Part shown: one piece after another, positions 39,637 through 49,057 of the stretch
Position numbering within the stretch: position 1 is the stretch's first letter
Layout: every line of letters starts with the position of its first letter
DNA from: Chitinophaga caseinilytica
Lineage (GTDB): Bacteria > Bacteroidota > Bacteroidia > Chitinophagales > Chitinophagaceae
NCBI RefSeq assembly: GCF_038396765.1
Contig: NZ_CP150096.1
Span: forward strand, 2,711,001 to 2,775,000
DNA length: 64,000 nucleotides
Direction of reading: 5' to 3'
Program-made: the position numbers and the translations under genes
Notes under the pieces: model-generated
Told to the model about the DNA's origin: nothing
Seen by the model: the letters and a program-made list of their open reading frames with translations, nothing else
The model's database searches: none

Positions 39637-41013
39637 TTACAACAGAATTCCCTGGAGGAACATATACGCTACCGAGAAGTAGATGAGCAGTCCCGTTACG
39701 TCTACCAGCGTGGCTACGAATGGTGCACTGGAGCTGGCGGGGTCGGCGCCGGCTTTTTTCAGTAACAGGGGCAGCATGGAGCCGGAGAAGGTGCCCCAGA
39801 GCACTACGCCTATCAGCGAAACGCCCAGGGTGGCGGCGATGAGGATGGTATGGTCGCCGTAGGTATGGAAGAAGTGGTTCCAGACGAGGATGCGGACGAA
39901 GCCGATGAGGCCCAGCACGCTGCCCAGCATGAGGCCCGAGAGGATTTCGCGGCGCATGACGCGCCACCAGTCCTTGATCGTGATCTCACCCAATGCCATG
40001 GCCTGGATGATGAGGGTAGACGCCTGCGAGCCGCTGTTGCCGCCGCTGGAAATGATGAGGGGGATGAACATGGCGAGCACCACCGCCTTGGCGATCTCGT
40101 CTTCGAAATAGGCCATCACGGAGGCGGTGAGCATTTCACCAATAAATAATATTACCAGCCAGCCCACGCGCTTCTTGATGAGGCGCAGCAGCGGCATGTC
40201 CAGGTACGGCTCGTCCAGGGCTTCGGTACCACCGATCTTCTGGATGTCTTCGGTATGTTCTTCGTTGGCGATCCAGAGGATGTCGTCGATCGTCACGATC
40301 CCAAGCATGACTCCTTTATCGTCGAGCACGGGAAGGGCCACACGGTTTTCCAGGCGGAAGGTCTGGATGGCTTCTTCCTGGTCGTCGTTCACATTGAGGG
40401 CCACGAACCGGTCGTCCATGAGGGTTTCCACGACGGTTTCGGGAGAAACGAGGAGGAATTCCCGGATCCGGAAATCGTCCAGCAGTTTGCCCTGCCGGTC
40501 GATGACATATATTACGTCGATCGTTTCGGAATCCTTGCCGTACATGCGGATGTGGTTCAGCACTTTGGCGACGGTCCAGTGGGAGCGGGCCGCGATGTAA
40601 TCGGGTGTCATGAGCCGGCCCACGCTGTTTTCCTTGTAACCGAGGAGGGAGAGGGTTACTTTCCTTTCTTCGGGGTCGAGGAGTTTGATGAGTTCCTGCA
40701 CGGCCTGCGAAGGCAGTTCTTCGAGGAAGGCGGTGCGGTCATCGGGCGGGAGCTCGTTGAGGAGCTCTGCGGTTTTGTGGGCGGGGAGGTCTTTGATGAT
40801 CTCTTCCTGCGTGGGGAATTCCAGGATGCGGAATGCCGCGGCGGCGCGGCTTAAGGTCAGATGGTTGATGATGAGGGGCCCCTGCTCCGGGTCTTCGTAG
40901 ATCAGCTCGGCGATGTCCGTAATAAGCTGATCGTCCAGGAACGACCGTAGTTCCTGGGGTTGCTGCTCACGGGCCAATTGCTCGAACTTTTCCAGTAAAG
41001 CTTCATTTTCCAT
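39637..41013 (-). CDS. mgtE: Magnesium transporter MgtE
   Basis: The 458-residue protein has the standard MgtE layout: an N-terminal helical MgtE domain (residues about 15-130, with LPPDDRTAFLEELPSQAVQELIKLLDPEER), two CBS domains (about 137-255, beginning LMTPDYIAARSHWTVAKVLNHIR), a linker helix, and five C-terminal membrane segments, with SSGGNSGSQASTLIIQAMALGEI forming the pore-lining part near residue 325. The CBS and N domains sense cytosolic magnesium and close the channel. It lies 30 bases downstream of the bestrophin gene on the same strand, so an ion-transport operon is likely. Confidence 0.95.
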   Translation of the reverse strand: MENEALLEKFEQLAREQQPQELRSFLDDQLITDIAELIYEDPEQGPLIINHLTLSRAAAAFRILEFPTQEEIIKDLPAHKTAELLNELPPDDRTAFLEELPSQAVQELIKLLDPEERKVTLSLLGYKENSVGRLMTPDYIAARSHWTVAKVLNHIRMYGKDSETIDVIYVIDRQGKLLDDFRIREFLLVSPETVVETLMDDRFVALNVNDDQEEAIQTFRLENRVALPVLDDKGVMLGIVTIDDILWIANEEHTEDIQKIGGTEALDEPYLDMPLLRLIKKRVGWLVILFIGEMLTASVMAYFEDEIAKAVVLAMFIPLIISSGGNSGSQASTLIIQAMALGEITIKDWWRVMRREILSGLMLGSVLGLIGFVRILVWNHFFHTYGDHTILIAATLGVSLIGVVLWGTFSGSMLPLLLKKAGADPASSSAPFVATLVDVTGLLIYFSVAYMFLQGILL

Positions 41014-41043
41014 AAATCCTGACTCTTGCGCGAAAATAGGTAA

Positions 41044-41925
41044 TTACTGCATGATCTCCTGCACGTGACGGCGGATATTGGCCGAGATGGTTTCTGTGGG
41101 GAGATCGTTGGCGTCTTTCCCGAAGGGGTCTTCGATTTCTTCGGCGATCAGTTCGAGGCTGGCCAGGACATAGAAAATGAAAACGACCATGGGCACAACG
41201 AGGTAGCCTAAACCGAAAACGTATCCCATAGGCAGGGTCATGACGTAAAAGAAAATGAATTTCTTGAGGAAAACGCTGTAGGAGAAGGGGATGGGCGTAT
41301 TCTTGATGCGCTCGCAGGCACCGCAGATATCCGTAAATGATTCCAGTTGCGCGTTGATGGTGATGAGCTGGTCGCCGGAGATGACCTGCTGGCGGTGAAG
41401 CTCGTTGATTTTTTCCATGATGAGGGTGGCCATGCGGTTGGGGACGTGGATCCCCTTGCCCAGGCGCTCCAGTTCATCTTCCGCGATATTCTCCAGCTTG
41501 TCTGGATGGAATTCCCCGCGCAGATGGTCTTTCAAAGCAAAAGCATAGTTCGGTATCATATGCGCGAACCAGGCCACCGCCGGGTGCCCCGTGGGCAGCA
41601 TGGCCTTCAGCTTCATGGCGAGGTTGCGGCTGCTGTTCACCAATCCTCCCCACTGCCTGCGGCCCTCCCACCAACGGTCGTACGCCGTGTTGGTGCGGAA
41701 TACCAGCAGCATCGAGATCACAAAGCCCAACAGGCCGTGCATGGCCGAAATGTTCTTCAGATGGTCGCGCTCCGCCTGCGCCCGGATAAACGTCAGCTCC
41801 AGCCAGGCGATAACGCAGCTGTACAAAGCAATAGCGATGAACATCGGGAACAGCTTCTTCACCGTATCCGCCCGGTGGATGCGGAAAATGAAGGTAAACC
41901 AGTCTGTAGGATTGTAATTGATCAT
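41044..41925 (-). CDS. Bestrophin-family ion channel
   Basis: The 293-residue membrane protein is a bacterial bestrophin (UPF0187). It shows IRHADTV-like opening (FIFRIHRADTVKKLFP), a first membrane pair, FRTNTAYDRWWEGRRQWGGLVNSSRNLA near residue 78, the family's best-conserved stretch, FSYSVFLKKFIFFYVMTLPMGYVFGLGYLVVPMVVFIFYVLASLELIAEEIEDPFG near 215-265, and the EDPFGKDANDLP C-terminal motif. Bacterial members form pentameric channels, usually cation-selective. A -7 box TATTTTTG at 41930-41937 lies only 5 bases before the ATG (see its entry). Confidence 0.92.
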   Translation of the reverse strand: MINYNPTDWFTFIFRIHRADTVKKLFPMFIAIALYSCVIAWLELTFIRAQAERDHLKNISAMHGLLGFVISMLLVFRTNTAYDRWWEGRRQWGGLVNSSRNLAMKLKAMLPTGHPAVAWFAHMIPNYAFALKDHLRGEFHPDKLENIAEDELERLGKGIHVPNRMATLIMEKINELHRQQVISGDQLITINAQLESFTDICGACERIKNTPIPFSYSVFLKKFIFFYVMTLPMGYVFGLGYLVVPMVVFIFYVLASLELIAEEIEDPFGKDANDLPTETISANIRRHVQEIMQ

Positions 41926-41929
41926 GCCG

Positions 41930-41937
41930 CAAAAATA
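41930..41937 (-). promoter_or_regulatory. -7 box abutting the bestrophin start codon
   Basis: Minus-strand TATTTTTG matches TAnnTTTG; transcription would begin at or very near the ATG (41925), giving a leaderless message. A good -33 TTG was not seen, so chance occurrence in this A-rich stretch is possible. Confidence 0.3.
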
Positions 41938-42014
41938 ATAACCATCCCGCTTATTTTGATTAGTGTCGGTATTAGTGTTAATTTACGCCCTGCTTATCTA
42001 TTCCCAAGTCATTT

Positions 42015-42404
42015 ATGATCAAGCCGTATTTGTACATACAGAAGACGAAAGAAAAAGGCCGCGGTGTTTTCACCAGGGAAGCCATTCCCGCAGGTACTAC
42101 CATCGAAGTATCGCCCGTATTGGTGCTGTCCAACAGCGATACCCAGATCGCCGACACTACCAAGCTGCATAACTACATCTTCCTCTGGGGAGTGAGGGAA
42201 ACCCGCTCCTGCGTGGCCCTCGGCTACTGCTCCATCTATAACCACTCTTACGAGCCCAACTGCGAGTACGAGATGGATTTCGATGCGGAAACCATGGCCA
42301 TCAAAACCCGCCGCGCCATCAAAAAAGGCGAGGAACTGCAGATCAACTACAACGGCGATCCGGAAGACGTTTCCTCCGTTTGGTTCGACGTGAAGCGGAA
42401 ATAA
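42015..42404 (+). CDS. Small SET-domain protein (putative protein-lysine methyltransferase)
   Basis: The 129-residue protein is little more than a SET domain: EKGRGVFTREAIPAGTTIEVSP (SET-N), GYCSIYNHSYEPNCEYEMD carrying the NHS-xx-PNC motif that binds S-adenosylmethionine and forms the knot, and RRAIKKGEELQINYNGD with the catalytic-type Tyr. There is no pre-SET or post-SET zinc domain. SET enzymes transfer methyl groups to lysines; targets of bacterial versions are mostly unknown. It stands alone between the bestrophin and the marR-hut operon. Confidence 0.88.
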   Translation: MIKPYLYIQKTKEKGRGVFTREAIPAGTTIEVSPVLVLSNSDTQIADTTKLHNYIFLWGVRETRSCVALGYCSIYNHSYEPNCEYEMDFDAETMAIKTRRAIKKGEELQINYNGDPEDVSSVWFDVKRK

Positions 42405-42451
42405 ATCCCCCGCAAAAAAATTCTCCGCGATTGCGAAGGATTTTTTAATAT

Positions 42452-42483
42452 TGTAAAATATATAAGCACTTATATAATTTACA
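42452..42483. promoter_or_regulatory. 32-bp near-perfect palindrome over the marR start codon, candidate operator
   Basis: Arms TGTAAAATATATAAG and CTTATATAATTTACA are complementary at 14 of 15 positions around a CA centre. The inner 18 bases (42459-42476) are perfect apart from the CA centre. The last base is the A of the marR ATG, so a bound dimer or pair of dimers would block transcription of the whole marR-hut operon. Position and symmetry fit MarR autoregulation. Confidence 0.72.
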
Positions 42484-42989
42484 TGAGCTTCTATCCCAAA
42501 CTCGGTTACCTGATATTCGGGAGCCGCCTCCGGCGCCTCAGCGAATACTTCCTGGCGGAGGTGAATAAAGTGTACGCACAGGCCGGCATCGCGTTCGACG
42601 CCAGCTGGTTCCCCCTGTTCTACCTCCTGTCCGAAGGGCGGCAGCTCACGCTGATGGAAATTTCTCAGGAACTGGAAGTGTCCCATTCCGCCGTTTCCCA
42701 ACTCATCGCCAACCTGAAAGGCAAAGGGCTTGTTACTGCAACGCGGTGTGCCGAAGACGGGCGCCGCCAGCTCGTGGAGCTCACCAAAAAAGGCGCCGCG
42801 CTGCTGCAACAGGTATTGCCCGTCTGGAAAGCCATCGGGGAATCGATGGAAGACCTCGTGCAGGAAGATCCGCAAAGCCGCAAAATACTCGAAGCCATCG
42901 GCGCCGTGGAACGCTCGGTAGCGGAAGATCCGCTCTCCGCCCGCATCCTCCGCGCCATGGACATCAACGCCAAAACCATCTCATCATGA
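42483..42989 (+). CDS. MarR-family regulator, probable controller of the hut operon
   Basis: The 168-residue protein has the MarR winged helix: LFYLLSEGRQLTLMEISQELEVSHSAVSQLIANLKGKGLVTATRCAEDGRRQLVELTKKG, with helix-turn-helix near residues 58-80 and the wing near 88-98. N- and C-terminal helices would form the dimer interface. Its stop overlaps the hutH start in ATGA, so the two are translationally coupled, and a long palindrome covers its own start. A role as histidine- or urocanate-responsive repressor is inferred; the usual hut regulators HutC and HutP belong to other families. Confidence 0.88.
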   Translation: MSFYPKLGYLIFGSRLRRLSEYFLAEVNKVYAQAGIAFDASWFPLFYLLSEGRQLTLMEISQELEVSHSAVSQLIANLKGKGLVTATRCAEDGRRQLVELTKKGAALLQQVLPVWKAIGESMEDLVQEDPQSRKILEAIGAVERSVAEDPLSARILRAMDINAKTISS

Positions 42990-44554
42990 GCCAAAACTTT
43001 CATTACGGAAAAGACCAACTGACGGCCCGCACGGCCCTCGATATCGCCGAAGGGCGTACGCAGGGCGTGTTGCTGCCCGAAGTGATGGACCGCGTACGCC
43101 AGAGCTACGGGCACGTCCAGGCTATCGTCAAGGAACACCGTACCGTGTACGGAATTAATACCGGCTTCGGTCCGCTGTGCGACACGAAGATCTCCGAAGA
43201 AGACACCCGCGCCCTGCAGTACAACATCCTGCAAAGCCATAGCGTGGGCGTAGGCAATCCCATCCCCGAAACCATTTCGCGGCTCATGCTCGTGACCAAG
43301 GTACAGGCCCTGGCACAAGGGTTCTCAGGCGTGGCGCCGGATACGCTGGAGCGCATCGTCTGGCATATCGACAAAGGGATCACGCCGCTCGTTCCCGAAA
43401 AAGGGAGTGTGGGCGCTTCGGGCGACCTCGCCCCGCTGAGCCATCTCTTCCTCCCGCTTATCGGGCTTGGCGAGGTTTGGCGGAAAGGACAGCGGATGCC
43501 GGCTGCGGAAGCGTTGCAGCTGGAAGGGAAGGAGCAGGTGGTGCTCGGACCGAAGGAAGGGCTCGCGCTCATCAACGGCACGCAGTTCATCCTTTCGTTC
43601 GCCGTGAGCGCGGTAGCGAAAATGCATAATATCCTGGAGGCGGCCGATTTGACGGGGGCGCTTTCGCTGGAAGGGCTCATGGGTACCTACAAACCCTTCG
43701 ATCCCAGGCTGCACGCCATTCGTCCATACGCCGGCAACCAGCTCGTGGCGCACCGGTTGAATACATTATTAAGCGGATCGGGCATCATGGCGGCGCATGT
43801 GGATTGCGGCCGCGTACAGGACCCCTACAGCCTCCGCTGCATGCCGCAGGTCCACGGCGCTTCCCGCACGGCGTGGAAACACCTCGAAGAACTGACTTCC
43901 ATCGAACTGAACGCGGTAACGGATAACCCCATCGTGTTTGCCGCAGACGATACCATTTCCGGCGGGAACTTCCATGGCCAGCCCATGGCGCTCCCGCTCG
44001 ACTACGCCACACTGGCGTCCGCCGAAATCGGCAACATTGCCGACCGCCGCTGTTATATGATGATCGAAGGAAGGTTCGGGCTGCCGAAACTGCTCATCGA
44101 AGACGCCGGCCTCAATTCAGGGTTCATGATCCCGCAATACACCACCGCGGCGCTGGTCACGGAGAACAAAACCCTGTGCTTCCCCGCTTCGGCAGACAGC
44201 GTGCCGACCTCGCTGGGGCAGGAAGACCACGTTTCCATGGGCTCCATCTCCGGCCGCAAGTTGCACCAGGTGATCGGGAACGTGGAATACATCCTTGCCA
44301 TCGAACTGCTGTATGCCGCGCAAGCCATGGATTTCAGGAGACCCCTCAAATCCACGCCCGTCCTCGAAGCATTGCACGCCTACACCCGCGAGAAAGTGAC
44401 TTTCGCTAAGAAAGACCGCATCTTCGCCAACGACATCGCCGCGCTGCAAACCATCATCGCCGACGGCTCCTTCGTGGCCACGGCCACCGCTGCGGCAAAA
44501 GCCAACGGCATCGACCTGAACGGGCCTTATCACGATACATTCCGTCTTTCTTAA
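42986..44554 (+). CDS. hutH: Histidine ammonia-lyase
   Basis: HutH deaminates L-histidine to urocanate. The ATG at 42986 overlaps the marR stop and gives 522 residues; the longer open frame from 42746 lies inside marR and is rejected. The Ala-Ser-Gly triad that cyclises to the MIO electrophile is A144-S145-G146 in [14 protein letters not shown]. Other marks are [10 protein letters not shown] near 55 (catalytic Tyr), [21 protein letters not shown] near 232, [21 protein letters not shown] near 315 and [19 protein letters not shown] near 410. A substrate-coordinating His context (QSHSVGVG) favours histidine over Phe/Tyr, as do the neighbours. Confidence 0.96.
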   Translation: MSQNFHYGKDQLTARTALDIAEGRTQGVLLPEVMDRVRQSYGHVQAIVKEHRTVYGINTGFGPLCDTKISEEDTRALQYNILQSHSVGVGNPIPETISRLMLVTKVQALAQGFSGVAPDTLERIVWHIDKGITPLVPEKGSVGASGDLAPLSHLFLPLIGLGEVWRKGQRMPAAEALQLEGKEQVVLGPKEGLALINGTQFILSFAVSAVAKMHNILEAADLTGALSLEGLMGTYKPFDPRLHAIRPYAGNQLVAHRLNTLLSGSGIMAAHVDCGRVQDPYSLRCMPQVHGASRTAWKHLEELTSIELNAVTDNPIVFAADDTISGGNFHGQPMALPLDYATLASAEIGNIADRRCYMMIEGRFGLPKLLIEDAGLNSGFMIPQYTTAALVTENKTLCFPASADSVPTSLGQEDHVSMGSISGRKLHQVIGNVEYILAIELLYAAQAMDFRRPLKSTPVLEALHAYTREKVTFAKKDRIFANDIAALQTIIADGSFVATATAAAKANGIDLNGPYHDTFRLS

Positions 44555-44580
44555 ATCATCCACCAAAACGATCTGCCATC

Positions 44581-46254
44581 ATGAAAAATACGACTGATTT
44601 TATCCAGCAATACGCCGCACATCCACACTACAAAGCCCCGCGCGGCACGGAGCTGCACGCACGCAGCTGGCAAACGGAAGCCCCGCTCCGCATGCTCCTC
44701 AACAACCTCGATCACGAAGTGGCCGAAAACCCCGACGAGCTCGTGGTATACGGCGGCATCGGCCAGGCGGCGCGCAACCGCGAAGCCCTGCAGCAGATCA
44801 TCCGTTCCCTGCTCACGCTCGACGAAGAACATTCCCTGCTCGTGCAATCCGGAAAGCCGGTAGGCGTGGTGCGCACCCATCCGCAGGCGCCGCGCGTGCT
44901 GCTGGCCAACAGCAACCTCATTCCGAAATGGGCCACCTGGGAGCATTTCAACGAGCTCCGCGCGAAGGGCCTGATGATGTACGGACAAATGACCGCCGGC
45001 AGCTGGATTTATATCGGCACCCAGGGCATTCTCCAGGGAACGTATGAAACCTTCGTGGAGTGCGGCCGCCAGCATTTTAACGGCGATCTGAAAGGCAAGC
45101 TCCTCGTGACCGCGGGCATCGGCGGCATGGGCGGCGCTCAACCGCTCGCAGCCACCATGGCTGGCGCCGTGTTCCTCGGAGCAGACGTTGACGCCACCCG
45201 CCTGCAAAAACGGATCGATACCAGGTACCTCGACCGCATGACGCATTCCTACGACGAAGCCATCGCCTGGGTACGGGAAGCGCAGGCGAAAGGCGAAGCC
45301 ATTTCCATCGGCCTCGTAAGCGACGCCGGCGATATGCTGGAACGCATGCTGAAAGATGGCATCATCCCCGATATCCTCACCGACCAAACCTCCGCGCACG
45401 ATCCCATCAACGGATATGTGCCCAACAATATGAGCCTCGAAGCCGCCGCTGAACTGCGCATAAAAGATGCCGCCGCCTACAAGCAGCTGGCACTCAAAAG
45501 CATGGCGCGCCACGTGGGCTTCATGCTGGAAATGCAGCGCCAGGGCGCCATCACCTTCGACTACGGCAACAACCTCCGCGAATTTGCGAAAGAAGGCGGC
45601 GAACCGAATGCGTTCAACTTTCCCGGATTCACGCCGGCCTACATCCGCCCGCTGTTCTGTGAAGGAAAAGGGCCCTTCCGCTGGGTGGCGCTTTCCGGCG
45701 ACCCGGAAGATATTTATACGACAGACCGTGCGCTCATGGAACTTTTCCCCGACAACAAGCCCCTCCACAACTGGCTCACCAAAGCACAGGAGCGCGTGGC
45801 CTTCCAGGGCTTGCCCGCCCGCATTTGCTGGCTCGGCATGGGCGAAAGGGAAAAAGCCGGATTGCTGTTCAACGAACTGGTGCGCACCGGCAAAGTGAAA
45901 GCACCCATCGTCATCGGCCGCGATCACCTCGACTGTGGCTCCGTGGCATCGCCCAACCGCGAAACGGAAGCGATGAAAGACGGTTCGGACGCGGTTTCCG
46001 ACTGGACGCTCCTCAACCTCATGAGCAACACCGCCGGCGGCGCCACCTGGGTATCGTTCCACCATGGCGGCGGTGTGGGCATGGGATATTCGCAACACGC
46101 GGGCATGGTAGTGCTGGCAGATGGGACAGACCGGGCGGAAGCATGCCTCAAACGCGTGCTCTTCAACGACCCCGCCATGGGCATCTTCCGCCATGCAGAC
46201 GCGGGTTATGAAAAAGCCATCGAAGTACGCGATGAATTCGGCCTCGGATTATAA
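44581..46254 (+). CDS. hutU: Urocanate hydratase
   Basis: HutU adds water to urocanate to give imidazolonepropionate, using tightly bound NAD as electrophile. The 557-residue length is typical. Signature stretches are [10 protein letters not shown] near residue 60, [26 protein letters not shown] near 138, [19 protein letters not shown] near 180 (NAD-binding), [16 protein letters not shown] near 267, [30 protein letters not shown] near 443 with the catalytic-region Cys, and [17 protein letters not shown] near 500. It lies 26 bases after hutH. Confidence 0.97.
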   Translation: MKNTTDFIQQYAAHPHYKAPRGTELHARSWQTEAPLRMLLNNLDHEVAENPDELVVYGGIGQAARNREALQQIIRSLLTLDEEHSLLVQSGKPVGVVRTHPQAPRVLLANSNLIPKWATWEHFNELRAKGLMMYGQMTAGSWIYIGTQGILQGTYETFVECGRQHFNGDLKGKLLVTAGIGGMGGAQPLAATMAGAVFLGADVDATRLQKRIDTRYLDRMTHSYDEAIAWVREAQAKGEAISIGLVSDAGDMLERMLKDGIIPDILTDQTSAHDPINGYVPNNMSLEAAAELRIKDAAAYKQLALKSMARHVGFMLEMQRQGAITFDYGNNLREFAKEGGEPNAFNFPGFTPAYIRPLFCEGKGPFRWVALSGDPEDIYTTDRALMELFPDNKPLHNWLTKAQERVAFQGLPARICWLGMGEREKAGLLFNELVRTGKVKAPIVIGRDHLDCGSVASPNRETEAMKDGSDAVSDWTLLNLMSNTAGGATWVSFHHGGGVGMGYSQHAGMVVLADGTDRAEACLKRVLFNDPAMGIFRHADAGYEKAIEVRDEFGLGL

Positions 46255-46272
46255 ACCTCCAACATCATCCAC

Positions 46273-47475
46273 ATGAAAATCATCGGACCATTCCAGCAGA
46301 TATTGCCACTGACCGGTCTCCCGGAAAAAGGGCCCATCGCCGACGAACAGCTGACGATCATCGATGACGGCGGCGTGTTGGTGGAAGATGGAAAGACGCT
46401 GCAGTTCGGAAATTTCGACGCGCTGCGCAAAGCCCATCCCACCGCTGAAATTGAAAAGATCGACGAGCCCATGGTATTGTTACCGGGGTTCGTCGACTGC
46501 CATACACATATCTGCTTCGCAGGATCGCGGAGCCGCGATTACGCCATGCGGACGGCGGGGAAGTCGTACCTCGACATCGCCCGTGCCGGCGGCGGCATAT
46601 GGGATTCGGTGACCAAAACCCGCGCGGCTACTGATACAGAGCTGATGGAAAACGTGGTAGCCCGCGCCAACCGGCACCTCCGCGAAGGCGTGACCACCAT
46701 GGAAGTGAAGAGCGGCTACGGTCTGGACATGGCCGGCGAACTGAAAATGCTGCGCGCCATCCGCACGGCCGACCAGTTTACGCCCGCCGAATTCGTGACC
46801 ACCTGCCTGGCGGCGCACATCCGCCCGAAAGATTTCGACGGCGACGAAAAAGCTTACCTGCACTGGATCCTGCACGAATTGCTGCCCGTTTTGAAAGATG
46901 AGCACCTGACGAACCGGGTGGATATTTTCGTGGAGGAAACGGCGTTTTCCGTGGCGGCGTCCCGCCCGTTTTTGCAAGCCGCGAAAGCGATGGGATTCCA
47001 GATCACCGTACACGCAGACCAGTTCACCAGCGGCGGTTCCGCCCTCGCGGTGGAAGTGGGCGCCCTTTCCGCAGATCACCTCGAAGCGTCGAACGCGGAA
47101 GACATCCGCCGGCTGGCGGCTTCAGATACGGTGGCGGTAGTGCTCCCCGGCGCCTCGATGGGCCTGGGCATGGGGTATGCCCCCGCCCGCAAGCTCCTCG
47201 ACGCCGGCGCCTGCGTGGCCATCGCGAGCGACTGGAACCCGGGATCCGCGCCCATGGGCGACCTCCTCATGCAGGCGGCCGTCATGAGCGCATCCGAACG
47301 GCTTTCGGCAGCGGAAGTTTTCGCCGGGCTCACGTTCCGCGCAGCGAAGGCGCTCGGCATCCCATCCGCTTCGGCCGACCTGCAGGCTTATCCCTGCGCG
47401 GATTACAGGGAAATACTGTACCACCAGGGCAAACTCAAACCCTCGTTTGTGTGGAAAAATGGTGAGCGCATCTGA
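46273..47475 (+). CDS. hutI: Imidazolonepropionase
   Basis: HutI hydrolyses imidazolonepropionate to N-formimino-L-glutamate with a metal centre in the amidohydrolase fold. The 400-residue protein has LPGFVDCHTHICFAGSR near residue 69 (HxH metal ligands and substrate Arg), GGGIWDSVTKTRAAT near 110, TTMEVKSGYGLDM near 148, ITVHADQF near 236 with a metal His, and ALSADHLEASNAEDI near 256, plus SDWNPGSAPMGDLLMQ near 320 with the active-site Asp. It lies third in the hut genes, 18 bases after hutU. Confidence 0.96.
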   Translation: MKIIGPFQQILPLTGLPEKGPIADEQLTIIDDGGVLVEDGKTLQFGNFDALRKAHPTAEIEKIDEPMVLLPGFVDCHTHICFAGSRSRDYAMRTAGKSYLDIARAGGGIWDSVTKTRAATDTELMENVVARANRHLREGVTTMEVKSGYGLDMAGELKMLRAIRTADQFTPAEFVTTCLAAHIRPKDFDGDEKAYLHWILHELLPVLKDEHLTNRVDIFVEETAFSVAASRPFLQAAKAMGFQITVHADQFTSGGSALAVEVGALSADHLEASNAEDIRRLAASDTVAVVLPGASMGLGMGYAPARKLLDAGACVAIASDWNPGSAPMGDLLMQAAVMSASERLSAAEVFAGLTFRAAKALGIPSASADLQAYPCADYREILYHQGKLKPSFVWKNGERI

Positions 47476-47519
47476 TTTTTCAGGATATTAGCAACATCAA
47501 CAGACCCAATCGCAGACCC

Positions 47520-48518
47520 ATGACCCTCGTATGTTACCAACCCACGTCTCCCGGTGCCTGGCAGGGCCGGAACGACGGCAACGACCCCGATCTCCAACGC
47601 TGGCACCAGCGCGTGCAACTGGCAGACCTGAGCCGGGCGCCGCTGCCGCCGATCCCTGAAGGCCAGAAGGGCATCGCGTTCCTGGGGTTCGCCTGCGATG
47701 AAGGCGTTCGCCGCAACGGTGGCCGAATTGGCGCCGCCGCCGGCCCGGAAGCCCTGCGCAAGGCGTGCTCCTCCTTTCCCGTTCATTTCGGCGGACAGTT
47801 GCTCGTAGACGCCGGCAACATCGTTTGCGACGGCCCTCAGCTCGAAATGGCGCAAGACGCGTTGTCGGCCACGGTGGCGCATATACTCCAGGCGGGCTAC
47901 CTGCCGGTGGTGCTGGGCGGCGGGCACGAAGTGGCATTTGGCCACGAGCGCGGCATCAGCAGTCATTTCGGGAAGGAAGTGGTCGGCATTATCAATTTCG
48001 ACGCGCACTTCGACCTCCGGGAGCCCGGTGGGGAAGGGGTTTCGTCGGGAACGGGGTTTTGGCAGATCGCGCAGGAAAGGAAGCAGGAAGGGCAACCCTT
48101 TCATTACCTCGTCCTGGGAATCCAGCAAAATTCCAACACGCCCCGGTTGTTCAAAACCGCGGCGGAATTAGGGGCAGACTTTCTGCCGGCGGGCCTTTTC
48201 CAGCAGAAATACCACGATCAGCTCGTAGGGGCCATCCGGTCGTTCATCCAGCGGACAGACAGAATTTATCTCACCACCTGCCTCGATGTATTCGCATCGG
48301 CCTACGCGCCGGGCGTTTCCGCGACGGCATATAACGGCCTGGTGCCGGACGCGCTGTTCCTCGACTGTTTCCGTACCGTTTTACGGACCGGCAAACTGGC
48401 CGGTGTAGACTTCGCGGAATTGAACCCTTCCCTCGATATCGACAATCGTACCGCCAAGCTCGCGGCATCGCTGGTGTTCGAAACGGTGATGAATTATTTC
48501 CTCCGGCAGGGCGATTAA
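47520..48518 (+). CDS. hutG: Formimidoylglutamase (ureohydrolase family)
   Basis: HutG hydrolyses formimino-glutamate to glutamate and formamide, completing a four-enzyme histidine pathway that releases glutamate without folate. The 332-residue protein belongs to the arginase/agmatinase family with binuclear manganese motifs LGGGHEVAFGH near residue 140, IINFDAHFDLREP near 159 and TCLDVFASAYAPGVSA near 258. The choice of formimidoylglutamase over arginase rests on the operon and on GFACDEGVRRNGGRIGAAAGPEALR near 58. It lies 44 bases after hutI; no terminator was found after it. Confidence 0.93.
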   Translation: MTLVCYQPTSPGAWQGRNDGNDPDLQRWHQRVQLADLSRAPLPPIPEGQKGIAFLGFACDEGVRRNGGRIGAAAGPEALRKACSSFPVHFGGQLLVDAGNIVCDGPQLEMAQDALSATVAHILQAGYLPVVLGGGHEVAFGHERGISSHFGKEVVGIINFDAHFDLREPGGEGVSSGTGFWQIAQERKQEGQPFHYLVLGIQQNSNTPRLFKTAAELGADFLPAGLFQQKYHDQLVGAIRSFIQRTDRIYLTTCLDVFASAYAPGVSATAYNGLVPDALFLDCFRTVLRTGKLAGVDFAELNPSLDIDNRTAKLAASLVFETVMNYFLRQGD

Positions 48519-48536
48519 TTCGCCTATATTAGCGGC

Positions 48537-49024
48537 ATGAAGATTGGATTGATGTCGGACACGCACGGGTATCTTCACCCGCTGGTATTCAAGTATTTCG
48601 AGCAGGTAGACCAGATCTGGCATGCGGGAGATATCGGGAATGTGCAACTGGCCGACGAGCTGGAGGCTTTCAAGCCGCTGAAGGCCGTGTTCGGGAATAT
48701 CGACGGGCAGGATATCCGTATCCGTTACCCGGAACACAATCTTTTCATCTGCGAAGGCGTGAAGGTCTGGATGACCCACATCGGCGGCTATCCCCCCAAA
48801 TACACGCCCGCCCTGAAACCACACATCCAGAAAAAAAGACCGAATCTTTTCATTACCGGCCATTCCCACATCCTGAAGGTAGTGCCCGATCCGGCATTAC
48901 AATTGCTACATATCAACCCGGGCGCCTGCGGCAGCAGGGTTGGCACAAGGTTAAAACCCTCGTGCGGTTAGAATGCCTGAACGGAGAGATCAAAAATCTC
49001 GAAGTGATTGAACTGCCTGATTAA
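48537..49024 (+). pseudogene. YfcE/MJ0936-type metallophosphoesterase, frameshifted near its C-terminus
   Basis: The first 131 codons encode a compact calcineurin-like phosphoesterase: MSDTHGYLHP with the DxH motif, WHAGDIGN (GDxxx), VFGNIDG (GNxD), VWMTHIGGYPP and ITGHSHI (GHxH). All metal ligands are intact. At about 48930 (GG then CAGCAG) the frame shifts by one missing base: the annotated frame ends with an unrelated tail at 48971, while the adjacent frame continues without a stop as QQGWHKVKTLVRLECLNGE and on to a TAA at 49022-49024. The repaired protein would have 162 residues with the family's normal C-terminal strands. Either a sequencing deletion or a recent mutation; catalytic core may still fold. 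Confidence 0.85.
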
Positions 49025-49057
49025 AGGATTGTTGTATACCAGACGACTGTTACACGC

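Noticed and set aside
42746..42985. N-terminal extension of histidine ammonia-lyase
   Set aside because: The extension is an out-of-frame reading of marR. The ATG at 42986, overlapping the marR stop, begins the normal family N-terminus.
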